A stretch of DNA of 64,000 nucleotides from Numida meleagris (GCF_002078875.1 NC_034414.1:28259638-28323637); one strand, 5' to 3'. Shown: positions 1 through 12,380, numbered from the stretch's first letter. Made by a program: numbers and translations. Notes: generated from the sequence alone by a model not told the origin.

Positions 1-705
1 TCTTCTTCCATCTCTCTCTTTGCTTTGTTATCTGCCTTGTGCTCCCTACCTACTTTCTCCAGTTTATTTCCATCATCCTGTATTCACACCCAGACCAGCA
101 GTGCCTCCAATCTCTGAGTTAGTCTCCCTCCCACTCTCCAAGAGGTCACACAACTGCTGCTACTTATAACCTCTCACAGGTGTGACACTTCTTGCTGGGA
201 ACATACTGTCCATCAGCCCATGATTTGGAGCAGGTGGACCAAGAGGGCCCTCTAGTTTCCCTCAGTGGCACTCATTTCTATAACCTTCTGCTATGTGATT
301 TCATGGTGTCCCTCAGCAGGGATTTCCACAGGCTAACTATGTATTTCATGATGGCCTGTGGCTGGGGATGAGAAGAGGACAGCCCCTGAGGGTACTGCTT
401 GCTGCGCCCCAGCCACAGAGGGTGGATGTGTGGTCCTGAGATGTCCTAGGAGTCCCCCTGTCTTGCCACATCCACTGAGGGCTCTGGCAGCTGCTAAGTC
501 CCACCAGCTGGTTCCCAGGGTGGTGGCTGGCACCAACGCAATACACTTCCATGCTGCTTTGTGCTGGGAGGGAGCAGCTTGGGGAGGTGGGCAGTCCCCC
601 AGTCTTGCACCCACTGGCCAGGCTGGAGAAGTGAAGCAGAAGGTGGGTGGCCATGAGCATGCTCTGTCACTTTGAGCTGGACCTTTTCTTCCACGTTGTT
701 TGCAG
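1..705 (+). other. SLC8A3: SLC8A3 intron (3' part, upstream of the penultimate coding exon)
   Basis: This is the intron that ends at the acceptor before base 706, where a pyrimidine-rich stretch leads into TTTGCAG. The open frames inside it read straight into or across the exon and resemble no protein. The first 60 bases are CT-rich. Nothing else is recognised here. Confidence 0.75.
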
Positions 706-981
706 CGGGTGATGAAGACGAGGATGAGTCTGGTGAAGAGCGCCTGCCGTCCTGCTTCGACTACGTGATGCACTTCCTGACCGTCTTCTGGAAGGTGCTG
801 TTTGCTTGTGTGCCCCCCACCGAGTACTGCAATGGCTGGGCCTGCTTCGTTGTCTCCATCCTCATCATTGGCATGCTCACAGCTGTCATCGGCGACCTCG
901 CCTCCCACTTCGGCTGCACCATCGGCCTCAAGGACTCAGTGACCGCCGTTGTGTTTGTAGCCTTCGGCACCTCTGTACCAG
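706..981 (+). CDS. SLC8A3: Sodium/calcium exchanger 3 (NCX3), penultimate coding exon
   Basis: NCX3 is a plasma-membrane antiporter that exports Ca2+ in exchange for Na+, mainly in brain and skeletal muscle (family knowledge). The exon opens after TTTGCAG at 705 and ends CCA G before GTGGGG, with 2 + 91x3 + 1 bases. It encodes the acidic end of the large cytosolic loop (GDEDEDESGEERLPSCFDYV). It then encodes the hydrophobic segments from MHFLTVFWKVLF and GWACFVVSILIIGMLTAVIG. The start of the alpha-2 repeat follows, with GLKDSVTAVVFVAFGTSVP. The wording ACVPPTEYC and VAFGTSVP fits NCX3 better than NCX1 or NCX2 as I remember those sequences, and the SMOC1 neighbour agrees. The codon for the Asp of GTSVP-DTFAS is split by the next intron. 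Earlier exons lie left of the window. Confidence 0.95.
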
Positions 982-1137
982 GTGGGGACGCCGTGGGGAG
1001 GGGATGGGGGGCCCAGAGGAGATTGGGGTCCATGTCCCAGCCTGGCTGGTGGCACACCTGAGCCTCCCTCATCCCCCAGGCATGAAGGGTTGCCCATTTC
1101 TCCTGTTGGACCCTGATGATCCCTCCTTCCCCTGCAG
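982..1137 (+). other. SLC8A3: SLC8A3 last intron (156 bases)
   Basis: This short GC-rich phase-1 intron has donor GTGGGG at 982 and acceptor CCCCTGCAG ending at 1137. Removing it joins GTSVP to DTFAS in frame, restoring the alpha-2 signature of the exchanger family. Open frames that run across it are not real. Confidence 0.93.
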
Positions 1138-1514
1138 ACACGTTTGCCAGCAAAGCTGCAGCCATCCAGGACGTGTACGCCGACGCCTCGATCAGTAACG
1201 TCACAGGCAGCAACGCCGTCAACGTCTTCCTGGGCATTGGGCTGGCATGGTCTGTGGCGGCGATCTACTGGGCGTCACAGGGGCAGGAGTTCCAGGTGTC
1301 GGCTGGCACCCTGGCCTTCTCTGTCACCCTCTTCACCATCTTCGCCTTCATCTGCATCAGTGTCCTCCTCTACCGCCGGCGGCCCCACCTTGGGGGAGAG
1401 CTGGGCGGTCCCCGGGGTTGCAAACTGGCCACAACGTTGCTTTTTGTCAGCCTGTGGCTGCTGTACATCCTCTTTGCCACCCTGGAGGCCTATTGCTACA
1501 TCAAGGGGTTTTAG
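1138..1514 (+). CDS. SLC8A3: Sodium/calcium exchanger 3 (NCX3), last coding exon and C-terminus
   Basis: The exon starts with AC, completing the split Asp codon, and reads DTFASKAAAIQDVYADAS onward. It contains the rest of the alpha-2 ion-transport repeat (NVTGSNAVNVFLGIG), whose polar and Gly residues help form the Na+/Ca2+ binding sites. It continues through hydrophobic segments GTLAFSVTLFTIFAFICISV and TTLLFVSLWLLYILFATLEA, and the loop LLYRRRPHLGGELGGPRG. It ends at the family-typical YCYIKGF followed by TAG at 1512-1514. One oddity is Ser (AGT, 1194-1196) in ADASISN, where I recall Gly in the vertebrate paralogues. Otherwise the exon looks intact and under coding constraint. Confidence 0.96.
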
Positions 1515-2195
1515 GCGGCGGAGGGACAATGCCGCCGAGGGAGGGGACCCCCCCTCCTCCATTACCTCACCAGACTCCGGCCCTGGACACATGGTTTCAG
1601 CAGGAGGGACGGCTGTCAGCCTGCCGCCCAGAAGGGCTGGGTGCCGGGATGGGCAGATCCATCACAGGATGAAAAAGAAATCCATGAAAACCACCCCAAA
1701 AATTATACAAAAGAAAAGAAAGCAACAAGGGCAAGCGTTTAAGTGAGCAAGACAAAGTGAACCCAGCCACTGCCCCCAGTTGACGTGATTAAGAAGTCTC
1801 AGCCATCTCCCAAGGCCACCTCTCCCGCAGGTTCGTTTTCTCTTCTCTGGATCACCCCTCCGCTGTAAGGAGATGCTTTTTTGTTTTTACTCTTTAGGAA
1901 TTGCATAAGTGTGATAGGGAATTTTTTTTTTCTTATTGCTTTTTAGTTTGGGGGGGGCATATGGCTTGATTTTGATTTTTATTTTTTTTAACTACTTAAA
2001 CAGAAAAATGTTAAAAGTTTAAAATCTAAAGCTTCAAGCTGCCGTCAGTGCTGGAATTGGAGGTGTATTTTTTGAAGCCACAACAGACTCTGACACTGTC
2101 AAAGAACTTTTTCACTTTCACAAGTTTCCTCCCCCACCTCCATCCATTTCTTTCTTTTTTAAGAGCATCACAGGACTGATATATTTTTAATACAA

Positions 2196-2229
2196 ACACA
2201 CACACGTACACACACACACACACACACAC
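2196..2229. repeat. (AC)n microsatellite in the SLC8A3 3' UTR
   Basis: About 17 AC units with one interruption (CGTACA) are read directly. Such tracts are length-polymorphic in birds and could serve as a marker. Confidence 0.9.
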
Positions 2230-3094
2230 CAGTTTAGTGACAAAGGCTGAAGCACGTAGCATCTCAATCACCTGCCTGGGCTAAGAAAAAAAAGGAGGAA
2301 AAAAAAAACAACCCCAACCCTCTAATATTATATGTATCATGTATATTTTGACTGTGGCATTTCTCTTTGTATGATTAACTTTGAGCTTGTGGTACTGCAG
2401 GAAGAGAAAAAGATGTTAATGGGCAAGCGGTAGTGAAATGAACAGCGTCACAGACATGGCCTGCCAAGCGGCTGAGGGGCCTGGGAGATGGCATGGGCTG
2501 CCCAAGATGGCGGCGGTGGCACAGCCCTGTCCTCCAGGCCTCACTGGATGTGAGAGTGAATCCCAGTGAATAACACGCTGCTCTGGTGTACCGAAGTGAG
2601 CAGAAAGCCTCCGGGTGTCTCCCACAGCTCTCTCAGCGTTGGCCTTCCAGGCTGGGGTTGGGTTTAAACACACAGGTTGGTGAACAGGAGCAGGGTCCCT
2701 GTTCCACCCGTCACCCCCTCATGCACTGACCCCTGGCCTTGGTGCCATCCAGCTGCTGAGAAAACCACACCAGAACAGCGGAGAAATAACTGGAGGGCGA
2801 CAGGAAGCCCGGGGAATGCCAGTGCTGTGCTGTGTGCCCAGACCTGAGCTGCACCATGGCTGGTCACCCACCTGGCCCCATATTTCGAGGGCAGGTGCTG
2901 CTCCTGGAAAGGTCCAGGCTTCAACCTGCTGCCCACCCACAGTCCTCTGCCAACTCCAGCGCATCCCAGGAGAGCAGACAGGCACACCCTTTTCCTCTGA
3001 AGTGCATTTCTTTTTCAGGAAAAACAAAACAAAAACAAAGGAAGAGTATGTCATGAATTACATCGACGGCTGCAAATCGAAATGTTGGGTTGGT

Positions 3095-3110
3095 AATAAA
3101 ATTAAATAAA
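3095..3110 (+). terminator. SLC8A3: Paired poly(A) signals for SLC8A3
   Basis: Two AATAAA hexamers sit at 3095-3100 and 3105-3110, about 1.6 kb after the stop codon. The downstream sequence is T-containing but not strongly GT-rich, so use is likely rather than certain. Confidence 0.55.
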
Positions 3111-3130
3111 ACTTATCCCTATATATAAAC

Positions 3131-5139
3131 AGTTCTATCTATTAACACATTTCTTAACTGAGAAACCTGGAAGAAGTTGTTAAAAAAAAACTTGCTTTTT
3201 AAAAAATGTTTCCAAGAGGAAGATGATTTCTTCTATCAAGAAACAGGTGCTGTACAGGGAATTCTGTGACTTCGCTAGCATCAACCAAACCCCGGCAGTC
3301 AGCACAGCACGGACAGGAGGGGCTGTCGGCCTACTGGAGTGCTTCCTGCTGCCCCAGGACAGGGAGACGGTGGCTGCAGGTGAGGGTAAAGCAGCAGGAA
3401 TCAGGCTGTCATGGAGGGAACACGCGTATCATTACAGCAGGTAAAAAGATGAGCGTGACAATGGTCCTTAAAACACAGATGAAATATTTATTTTCATACA
3501 AAAGGTCTATTGAATATCTTGCTATATAAATGTATGTGTGTAAGCATAAGGCAGAGAAGAAGGATCCACCTTGCAGGAGCTTTGCAGGTGGAGTGCCTGT
3601 TGTGGAAGCCAAAACGAATGCAGCCTACTGCCTCCTCTCCTCCCTCTGCTGTGGCTTTTGAGGGAACGGCACAAGAAAGATGGGAATCCTGCCATGTGTA
3701 TTGGTCTCTCTGGTCTCTGGCCATGCCACCACCCACCAAGCAGCTGCTGCCAGCATTGGGCACCACCTCTGCTGCCACCCAGGCTAGGACCCCAGAGCAC
3801 AGACGTGACGTGGAAGGAAAAATGAAAGAAGCCCCCAAAATGATCTCTGGATGCGTGTGTAGGGGTGTGTAAGGTGCAAGGGGATTATGTTATCATTGCT
3901 GTTTTTAATTTGGACATATCAAGTCTGTTCTTATTTTAACCATATCAGTTCACTCATTCCTGGCTAAAACCCGGGCGTGGGAAGCTGCAGTGCTGTTATT
4001 CTGTTGCTTGTGCTGTATTGGTCATGTGCTTTTTCATCTGCAGCTTTCTTAGGCTCAGTCTGTGGGAGGGGGTGCAGGGGGATGAGCATCTGTGACTGCC
4101 AATTGCATGGTGACTTTGGTGCCCTCGATGCACTGTGGAGATCTGTGCCAAGCTGACAACTTCAGTCAAGTGTTTATTTTATTTTTCCTTTTTTACTTCA
4201 TTAAAAAATATGCAAGCTTTAAAAAAAAAAAAAAAGAAAAAAGAAAAAAAAAGCAAATGTGGTGCCTTGGGCGATGTGTTTTTGCTGAGGCTTTTTTGTT
4301 TTATTTTTGGTTTGTGTGCTTGCATCGGGGCAGGTGACACCATCGCTTATCCTGGCTGCTTCACTCCCTGCCAGTGTCAGGTTATGCTGGGAGGATCCAG
4401 CCGCAGCTGTACCTGTGATGCTTTGCAGAGGGAAACTTTTGCTGCTCTGTTTTCCTTGCTGCTGCAAAAACGGCAAAGCCATTGCCTTTGGCTTCAGTGA
4501 CTGGGCTTGGTGTGTAGGGTGCTGGAGCCCCCTGCATGCCTGGCTCACTGCCACCACTGCACAGAGGCAGCCAGCACTCAGAGGATTAGGTCTGGAACCT
4601 AAGGATCCTATCCCAGAGGAGAAAGCTAGGCTGAGAGGAGACTGCAGGCATTGGGAATAGGCTGCACTACACAGTTAAGAACCGAGAGGCTATTAGAGCT
4701 GTTGAGCAAAGTTTTTAAACCAGGGAGGAGAGCATTTGCAGCTCTTAGCTCAGTTTCTTACCTTTTTGGTAGTTACTGTTGTGTTAACGTCATCAGAACT
4801 TTTCTGGACAAGCACAAATTAAAGACAAAAATACTCTGTGATTTACATTTCCTCTGATCTCACAGCTGTGGCTGCTGGACTCATTTGTAAGCCACTTGTC
4901 CATGGTATCAGAGGACTACTCCACTCTCCATCTCAAAGCAGCAACAATGCCTCATCCCACAGCACCATCTGCAAGGAGAAGCCACCATCAAGCTGCATGT
5001 GCCACTGCCATGGGCTTCAGTCATCCTGGCCCGCTGCTGTGGTAGAACGATGCCAACTAACATGCCTTCCCCCGCAGAGCACTTTGCTGTGGGAAAGCAT
5101 TTTGAAGGCTACTGTAGTACCGCAACATTGGTGAGATAA
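3131..5139. other. Intergenic DNA downstream of SLC8A3
   Basis: No gene is recognised. Open frames up to about 120 codons on both strands overlap each other and match nothing known to me. An A-rich tract lies at 4219-4253. An ATTAAA at 4818-4823 followed by T-rich sequence is a possible distal poly(A) signal for SLC8A3. Confidence 0.6.
4219..4253. repeat. A-rich tract
   Basis: The tract is long runs of A with three G interruptions. It gives rise to Lys-rich and Phe-rich chance frames on the two strands. Confidence 0.85.
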
Positions 5140-5310
5140 AGTATATAGAATAATAAAGGTTGGAAAAGACCACTAATGTCATCAAGTCCAGCCATCAACC
5201 CATCCCCGCCATGCCCACTAACCGCGTCCCTCAGTGCTACATGTACACATTTCTTGAACACCTCCAGGAAGGGTGACTGCACCACCTCCCTGGACAGATC
5301 ATCCACAGTC
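5140..5310 (-). mobile_element. CR1 LINE 3' fragment (5'-truncated)
   Basis: On the plus strand the sequence begins with an AATAATAAAGGTTGG-type degenerate tail. It continues GAAAAGACCACTAATGTCATC, then the phrase TTCTTGAACACCTCCAGGAA and GGTGACTGCACCACCTCCCTGG. These match the CR1 3' region in reverse complement, so the element sense strand is minus. It lacks the perfect 8-base tail repeats, which suggests moderate age. Confidence 0.85.
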
Positions 5311-6929
5311 ACTGTTTGAATGTGTGGTGTTGCACAGCTGCAGGTAATCCTCCTTCACCTGGCATTGCTTTGGGGGTGGGCACAGGGAAATTTGTGAGTT
5401 AATTCTGCCGGGGAATGGTCTTGGCCATGACCTTGGTGTAAGAACAAGTCCACGCAAATGGGAGCAGCAGTTGCTCAGCCCTGGCCACAAGCTGAAAATC
5501 ACTGTCACCGAGAATAACCTCTGGAGTATTGTATGGAAAAAAATGTTTTTAATGACTGTTGTCATAATGTGTGTGTGTGCCAGAGGCAGCCTGCTTGTTA
5601 ATAGTGGTGTTATTTGTGACTTGCCTCTGCAGGGGGGTGGGGACAAAGGTCCTCTCAGTATTTAAGTGAGCTATTTACAATATAATATCTACATAATTAA
5701 AACCATGAGTAAATGACTCACCAATATTAACGCCACGAGGAGTTCTACCCAAAACACACACCCCTCTGCCTTCCCCTCACCCAGGAGGCCATGCTTTGCC
5801 TCAAGAAGTGGCTGGATTGGGAAGGTTTTCCTCAGGAAAACCAAGACATGCCTCCAAGAAACCATGGCTTGAGCTTAGACATGGAGCCTGCAGGTATGAC
5901 GTGATGCTGATGAGCTCATCACCTATATCTGAGGATGCACCAATGTCCCACAGTGCCATTGCTGATGCCACTTACATGGTGAGCTAAGTGGTAGTTATAG
6001 CTTAAGGAAAAATTGTCATTGCTGGGGGTACACTCAGAGATTGGCCCAGTTTAAAGAATGCAATAAAAAACAACACAAGCCTAGGAAGTTAAATTTAGTA
6101 TGACATCTAGGTGAATTAAAGAACTAAACCCTTCAAGCAAGACTGTATTCTTTAGGATCTAAGTTGTGAAGTTAGTTATAAATAAATTCTTGGGATGATC
6201 TCTTTGCTGTCTCAGAAAATAGGCTTGCATTACAGGAACACTGATCGTGTTTTGTGAGAACAGCGTGCATACAACTTGGGCACACAGAAAAGATGCAGGA
6301 AAAAATCTCAACATTAAAGCTAAAATGGGGCCCTCAGGTCTCAAGGGCACCTCCGTAGGGCATGCTGTAGATACCACTCCCATGGTTGTTCAGCAAGCTT
6401 TTAAAAATGTAGAAAAGAGGTTCTATCACCTCCTTTCTTTCAGTAGCGTACTGCATAGAAAATAACAGCAAACAACCTAAATGGTTTTCTTTTGCCCCGA
6501 TGACTTTTTTTCTTCTTGTTTTATTAACAGTGGCATGGAAAACCATTGATTACTATCCCTCATAAGAGTATGGCTGTATGTTGGAAAGCCCTTCAGGTTC
6601 TCGCCTTTCTCCTGTTTCAGCTTCTAAGCAGTATTTGCTACTGGATTGCATTTTGTTTGTACATTCACCCCAGTATTCTCATGGCAGGTCACTGCATACT
6701 CCTTTGCTGAAACTCATCCTGTTGACTTGGATGGTTACTCCAATTTATCAAGCATTCTGGTTTTACCCTTTGTAACTGTCCCATGCAGTTGGATGCCACC
6801 TGGACTTTGTATAGCAAAGCAGGTTCCTAAAGCTGCTGATGAAAATACTGAATAGACCTGGAACCTAGACAGACACTCAAAAGACTTCCTCAGGAAGCTC
6901 TCTGACTTTGACACTGAGCTCAATGTATT
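5311..6929. other. Intergenic DNA between the CR1 fragment and the old CR1 relic
   Basis: No gene, RNA or clear repeat is recognised. The open frames are short and overlap on both strands. Confidence 0.6.
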
Positions 6930-7990
6930 GTGAGTCTAAATAGGTTGCATTTCCTCAGCTCGCTTTTGAGAACGTCTTCTGGGACAGTGCCAGAAGCCTT
7001 ACCACAGTCAAGATATATCACATCTAATGCTGACCCCAAAGCGATGAGGCCAGTTATCCTGTCAAAGAATGGAATCAAATTGGCTTGATATGATTTGTCC
7101 TCAGCAAAACATCAACAAACCCATTCCAGCCATTTTCCACAAATTTATACATCAATCTAGGTGATTAAGGAATAACTGTTCAGCACCTCGCTCTTTATAA
7201 GTTTTCACATAGAGACATTATTAGGATATCAGGTCTATAATTCCCTGTTTTAATTCACCTCTAGTTAGGTGACCTTGTCTTGCCATCCTTAAGTCCTCTG
7301 GGAGCTCACATGTATTCTGCAATGGTCCAAAACCCATGCCACGTGACTCAGAAACACTTGGGCCAGTACTCTGAATTTTCCACAATGAGCTTCACCAGGT
7401 TCTGCTGACATTCTCCTCAATGATCCAAATATCACTTACCTTGCTCTTTCTCCTCATCAGTCAGGGGCTGGTGTGGCGTTATGCTCTTTTCTCCTTAATA
7501 AAATTAATTCTGCTAAGAATAGGGTCACAATTGCTTTTTTTTTTTTAACAAAGTGAATAAAGCAAGCTTTAATGATTCTGCTTTCTTTAAGTGACTGTTT
7601 CACATTACCTTCCATGCTATAACAAAGTTTACCTTCTCCCTCCACCTCTTTTAGATCACATTCTAGTTAAAGGTATTCTTAGGCTTCAGCCTTTCTGATC
7701 TTATGCTTGCCTTCTCATGCCATTGCTCTATTCAGAGTCTTAGGTAAATGCTCTTGTTTCAGGTCCTGTGTTTTTTCATGTCGTTTCAGGATGCTAAAGC
7801 TCTTCACAGGTGAAGGTCCTTTATTGGTCTCTCTGTTTCTTCCATTTCCTGTACAGCAAGATAGTTTCTTACTAGGACTTTGACCCCAGCCCTTGTATCG
7901 GTTCTCAGATCTCTTTTATCCTTTTGGACAGCTATTCAGAGGTCCTGCCCCCACCAGTTTCCTGAATTCATTGATATTTGCTATTCTGCC
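6930..7990 (-). mobile_element. Ancient CR1/L3-like LINE relic (ORF2 region)
   Basis: Read on the plus strand, the order of phrases follows old amniote CR1/L3-type elements as I remember them. First comes GACAGTGCCAGAAGCCTTAC, with the CAGTCAAGATATATCACATC stretch. The AACAAACCCATTCCAGCCAT region follows, then the GGTCTATAATTCCCTGTTTT region and AAGTCCTCTGGGAGCTCACA. Further right are GGTCTCTCTGTTTCTTCCAT and CTGTACAGCAAGATAGTTTC. The sense strand is minus. It is highly diverged, full of stops, and predates the other CR1 copies here. The right edge is uncertain and could extend to about 8.2 kb. Confidence 0.6.
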
Positions 7991-9904
7991 CTGTTGAAGT
8001 ACTTTAACACATTTTACAAAGGGCTGGTATTCAACTGCATTTCAAGCAGAAAAAGCCTGCAACAAACACGTGACCATCTGAAAAACTTGTAACAGCTCAA
8101 GGGATGCAATAATTTGCATTCACGTTGGACTGCAGGTGACCAGATCCAACTTTAGCCACCTCCATGCAGCTTTATCTGTTACAACTGCCAGCTCACAGTG
8201 AGAACATCCAAGTCACTTCAGAAATAGCTCCATCTCTTCAGCCAAATGTTGTGTTAGCTCTTTTCTGATGTAGAGAAGTCAGAAGGGATCACTTGAGTAG
8301 TCCCAGCCAAAATCATGGGATAGCAGTGGCACTGCGTGCAATGCAAAGCCAGAGTGTTACTCTATAATGGGACATCGAACATTCAGTTGCTGCAGTTTTT
8401 ATTGCACAACACTGAAATGCTACGGAACTCACTTCAGCAAACCAAGGATGAAGGTCACACACAGTGCTGAGTCCTTCATCTACATATCAACAATTCATGC
8501 ATCCTCACAGCTAAGTATGCAGTGAGGATATGGTCCTTCTGCCTGGGCTGAGAGCCACAGACCTCCAGTCCAGACCCAACATGGTGAAAGAACAATGCAA
8601 CATGGATTAAACACTCACTCTTGCTTTTACGGGAGGTGGGGATGTAGGTTTGTACTGCAGCATGTAGCACAGAGCTGGCATTGTTTTCCAAACAAAAGCT
8701 AGACTCCTCCTGGTGTGCACAGGTAAGGCACTTCTAAAAAACAAAAACAGCCATTAAAATCGCTAAGTGGGCCAGCCCACAGATAGAGAATAGCAAAAAG
8801 CATCATTACGTGTGGCCCAGTCAGCCTCAGGTTTTCTAGCAAACACTGGTTAGAAAATGCTTGCTGTTGTACTCCTCGTTTCTGAGGTGATGTTTTTTAA
8901 AACCCAAGTGTTTTCCAAGCCAAGGATAACCACTTCTGCAGATCCTGCTGTCCAATTTAACAGCAACTTTGGAGGGCTGCCAAGTTATTTTGCCCAAAAT
9001 GGCTTGTAAGGGCTGGCTGCTGAGAAGTCAGGAGGTCAGCCTACTGCATGGGGATTTTGTTACTTATGTCAAAGATAAAGGGGAAGGGGAAAGGGGAGGA
9101 AGGTCTTCTGCTGGAGACCGAGGCAGAAACAAGCTCTCTGTGGTTCTTCTGACTTGCTTACAGAATCACTGCACCACCACGGAAGGATGAAGGCCTCTCA
9201 AGAGTGCCAGGAGCTCAGAAAAAGGAAGAATGGCCAAAGAATTACTCTCTTAAAAAAAATGTCCTTCCCTATTTTTAATTCTTTAAGTCTTGTAGGACTC
9301 CAGAGATGACATCTACTGCTTCTCAAACTTGTCATCTTGGTAATTCAACAAAATCAGCTTAGGTTGCCAGTTTATTCCAGAAAATCCACAGAAAATTGGC
9401 TTCACTGCTCTTCTCTTTTTCTTCTTAATGTTTGCAATACTTTCATCATTTAACTTGCATCTAAGGACAACAGCTTTTAGCAGTTCCTCCTCATTCACTG
9501 ATGTACAAAGTCTCCAACATGAGAATGGATCAGGAGATGTGAGACGCAATGGCTGTCTTCTGTCCCTGGTTTAGGAGAGGGCAATCTGAGATCGCATTTT
9601 GCTGTGGGTGCCAACTTCGGAGGTCACATCTGCTCTGCCACTGAATCTTCAGGGTCTTTTAAAGCAGCCTGGGCAGAGTCAGTCATTAAACCCCAGAGGA
9701 CAGAACTCTGGTGCATGTTTTAATTAATCTTGGAGGCTTACACATGAGAGAAGCATCCTCAGATCCAATCAAAGACTGAGACCTGTCTCTGGGAGAAGGA
9801 AAGTCTCCCTTCCTCTCTTTTGGCACTGTGTAAGTAAAAGAACATTACGTGAAAGAAAGATGAGCTCCAAAAATCAATATTCAACAAGAAACAACCAAAA
9901 GACA
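7991..9904. other. Intergenic DNA before the SMOC1 3' end
   Basis: Nothing certain is recognised. The first 250 bases may be the decayed continuation of the CR1/L3-like relic. The remaining open frames are short and unsupported. Confidence 0.55.
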
Positions 9905-9924
9905 TTAGAGCAAAAGTTATCTAT

Positions 9925-9930
9925 TTTATT
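9925..9930 (-). terminator. SMOC1: Distal poly(A) signal for SMOC1
   Basis: The minus strand reads AATAAA here, followed within 30-60 bases by a strongly GT/T-rich stretch (TTTTGGTTGTTTCTTGTTG). That is the classic arrangement for cleavage near 9905. Confidence 0.6.
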
Positions 9931-11119
9931 ACAAAACTAAAATCAAACAGATGCCTTTCAGTCTAACAAACAATGCCATAGGCAGAAATGTGCTGGGGCA
10001 GGATAAGTTCAATACAAACTTAGGCCATGGAAAGCAGTGCCTTTGTATGAATGAATCCCACCATAATGCAACTCCCTCCAAGACACTATGTCCTTGAAGG
10101 GTCAGCAAAATAGGATATGGTTTTGCTTCTGGCAGGAAGAGCAGATGATTTGCACTGTAGAGCCCTGGTTCTCCTCTGTCGCAAGTGTTTTCAGCTGTCA
10201 TTTAAAGTAGAGCTGGAGAGGCCCAGGAGGACTTGTAGGATGAGTAGAGATACCCAGGGTCTGCTTCCAGGCACAACTGTGACACACCCTCTGCCCCAGC
10301 TTCAGTAGGATGCTACTGATGCAAGGCAAAGGAGGACATGCTTGCCACTGCCAGATAAGGACATTTGGCCTGGCAGCTGGGTGACTGGCAAGAAAATCAA
10401 CAAGGGATGAGGGGAGCTGAAGCATTGCTCTGTTCTGATGAGTACAGACTGTTCGGACAATTCAATTGATGGATTATATGAACCAGGACCGGTACAGCCT
10501 TGTGTGAGCTTCCAACACACAAGTCCTGAACAAGTAATCTAACCTCTGTCCAGACTTCATGCAGTCATAGTGGTTGGGTCATCCATGTCAATGTACAAAT
10601 GCTGCCATAAGCTGCTCAGAGGCCCTTGCAAATCCAAAGTCATGATGCTGGGAGTTGGACTCCTAACCATGAAAATAAAAATGGAATATAATGCTTAGAC
10701 TCCCATCCATCCATCAAGTTAGCACTAAGATAGCAACTCGAATATCCACCAATACCAAAGCTAACCTTGTTTGATTTCCTTGAACAACTGACTCAATTTT
10801 AATTGCAAACTACATGTAAGCACAGGTCTTTTAGACCGGAAGGATGCAAGGATGAGAAAAAGGTCTGCAGAAGGATATTAATATGACAGGCAGCAGCGCT
10901 GACTGGTTTACTGACATTTCCAGCACTTCCAGATGAAAAGATGCAATGACTTCTAGCAGCTCTGCACTCCCCCTGCAATTCTGTGGGGGCACTGCCTGCC
11001 CCAGTGGCTGGATGACAGAGCTCCTGTTGGCATTCAACTGTCTGGGTTTGCTGGATGCAACTATGCAATTAATAAGAAAAAAAAAAAGAAACAAAAAAAA
11101 AAACCCTGCAGCCAGAGCT

Positions 11120-11125
11120 TTTAAT
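11120..11125 (-). terminator. SMOC1: Possible proximal poly(A) signal for SMOC1
   Basis: The minus strand reads ATTAAA, followed by CTGCAGGG and a long T-rich tract. Cleavage near 11100 would give a 3' UTR of about 2.2 kb. Confidence 0.4.
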
Positions 11126-12380
11126 TCCTAAGACTAGCATATAAAGACAAGGAAAAGTGTTGTTCTTTTTTATACAGTTGGGTTCGTTCTTCACTCCTAC
11201 AATAAGAATAAAAAGAGACAGGAACATTTCTAACTATACACTAAACCAAATTATTCCAACACACAAAAGATGAGCACTGGTGATTTTAAAAAGAGAAGAT
11301 GCAATTGAGAAGATGGGAGCTTGCAGTCCAGAAAAACACATACATTGTATGTGAGGAACCATGAAGGACCAAGCTGCAGGATCTACTCTTGTTAAAGAGA
11401 GCTTTTGTTTACATTACGGTGGTGTAATGTACACTTCAGAGATTACCAGAGGTGTTTTTAACCATATAAAATGCTTCAATCAGCTCCAATCTACTTCTTG
11501 GGAAGAGTTATTATTGCTATTATATGGTTATTTCAAAAACGCTTGTTATTTTTTCTAACTTTCCATTTTGGCAACAAGGCACTAACTTACTGCATCAGGA
11601 CAGTTCTGCTGTGATGTGTCTATCATCAGGTGACAGGCCACAGAGTGGTAGTGTTGCAACATTTATACCAAAGCAGCAAAGCCTCAAGGGACAAGTCCAC
11701 TTTCTACAGCAACGCAACACTTTTACAAGCAATTGTTGGTGTGATCTCACATCAGCACGGCGTAATGTCATCTCTTACTACTGGTTTCTGGTCCAGAAAT
11801 GAGTGGCACAAGGATTGCCAAGTCTGAAATGGGAAGTTACTCAGAATTCCTCTATGAATGGGCAAGTGCTGCTGGAGGTTGAAAATGCAGAAAGCAAAGC
11901 GAAGCACAGTGTATCCCATCACACTCTGTCCAAACCTGGGATAGCTGATCTGCTGACTTTACAACTGCATCTGACTGAGGTTAAGTAGGCAACAACTTTG
12001 GAAAAACTGCGGGTGGTTGAAACAGCTCTTGTGGCCTCCAAGAGCACCAAGTTCTTCAATCCAAGCCTTTGCTGTTATTGAAATGTGCCCCTAGAATACA
12101 AAAGCACAGGAGATACTGATACCAGAGAATCAGGTGAAGTAGGTAATCTAAGGTAGACAGGCTCTCCCCTGTGCAGGAGAGGAGCCAAAGAGAAGATCAG
12201 TCATTGCAGGCAATCCTTTACCAGCAAGCATGGCCCAAGCTGCAGAGTTGAAGCATAAGTAAAGCAGATTCTTGGGAACCAGCAGCATGATCATGTCTTT
12301 CTGCACTGACAGATTTGTTCTTCGCTCTCCAGCAAAGCAACAGGCGGTCTGATGCTGCTTTTAGCTGATTCCTCAGTATT

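Larger units (their letters stand above)
1515..3130 (+). other. SLC8A3: SLC8A3 3' untranslated region (probable extent)
   Basis: The region runs from the TAG stop to shortly past two AATAAA hexamers at 3095 and 3105. It contains T-rich runs, an AC microsatellite at 2196-2229 and no convincing reading frame. The end is a prediction: cleavage would fall about 15-25 bases after the hexamers. A longer form using an ATTAAA near 4818 cannot be excluded. Confidence 0.6.

Noticed and set aside
333..1746. Several overlapping open frames of 100-200 codons on both strands around the SLC8A3 exons
   Set aside because: They are other-frame shadows of the GC-rich exons or run through the introns. Only the frame giving GDEDEDE...GTSVP and DTFAS...YIKGF is supported by family sequence and splice phase.
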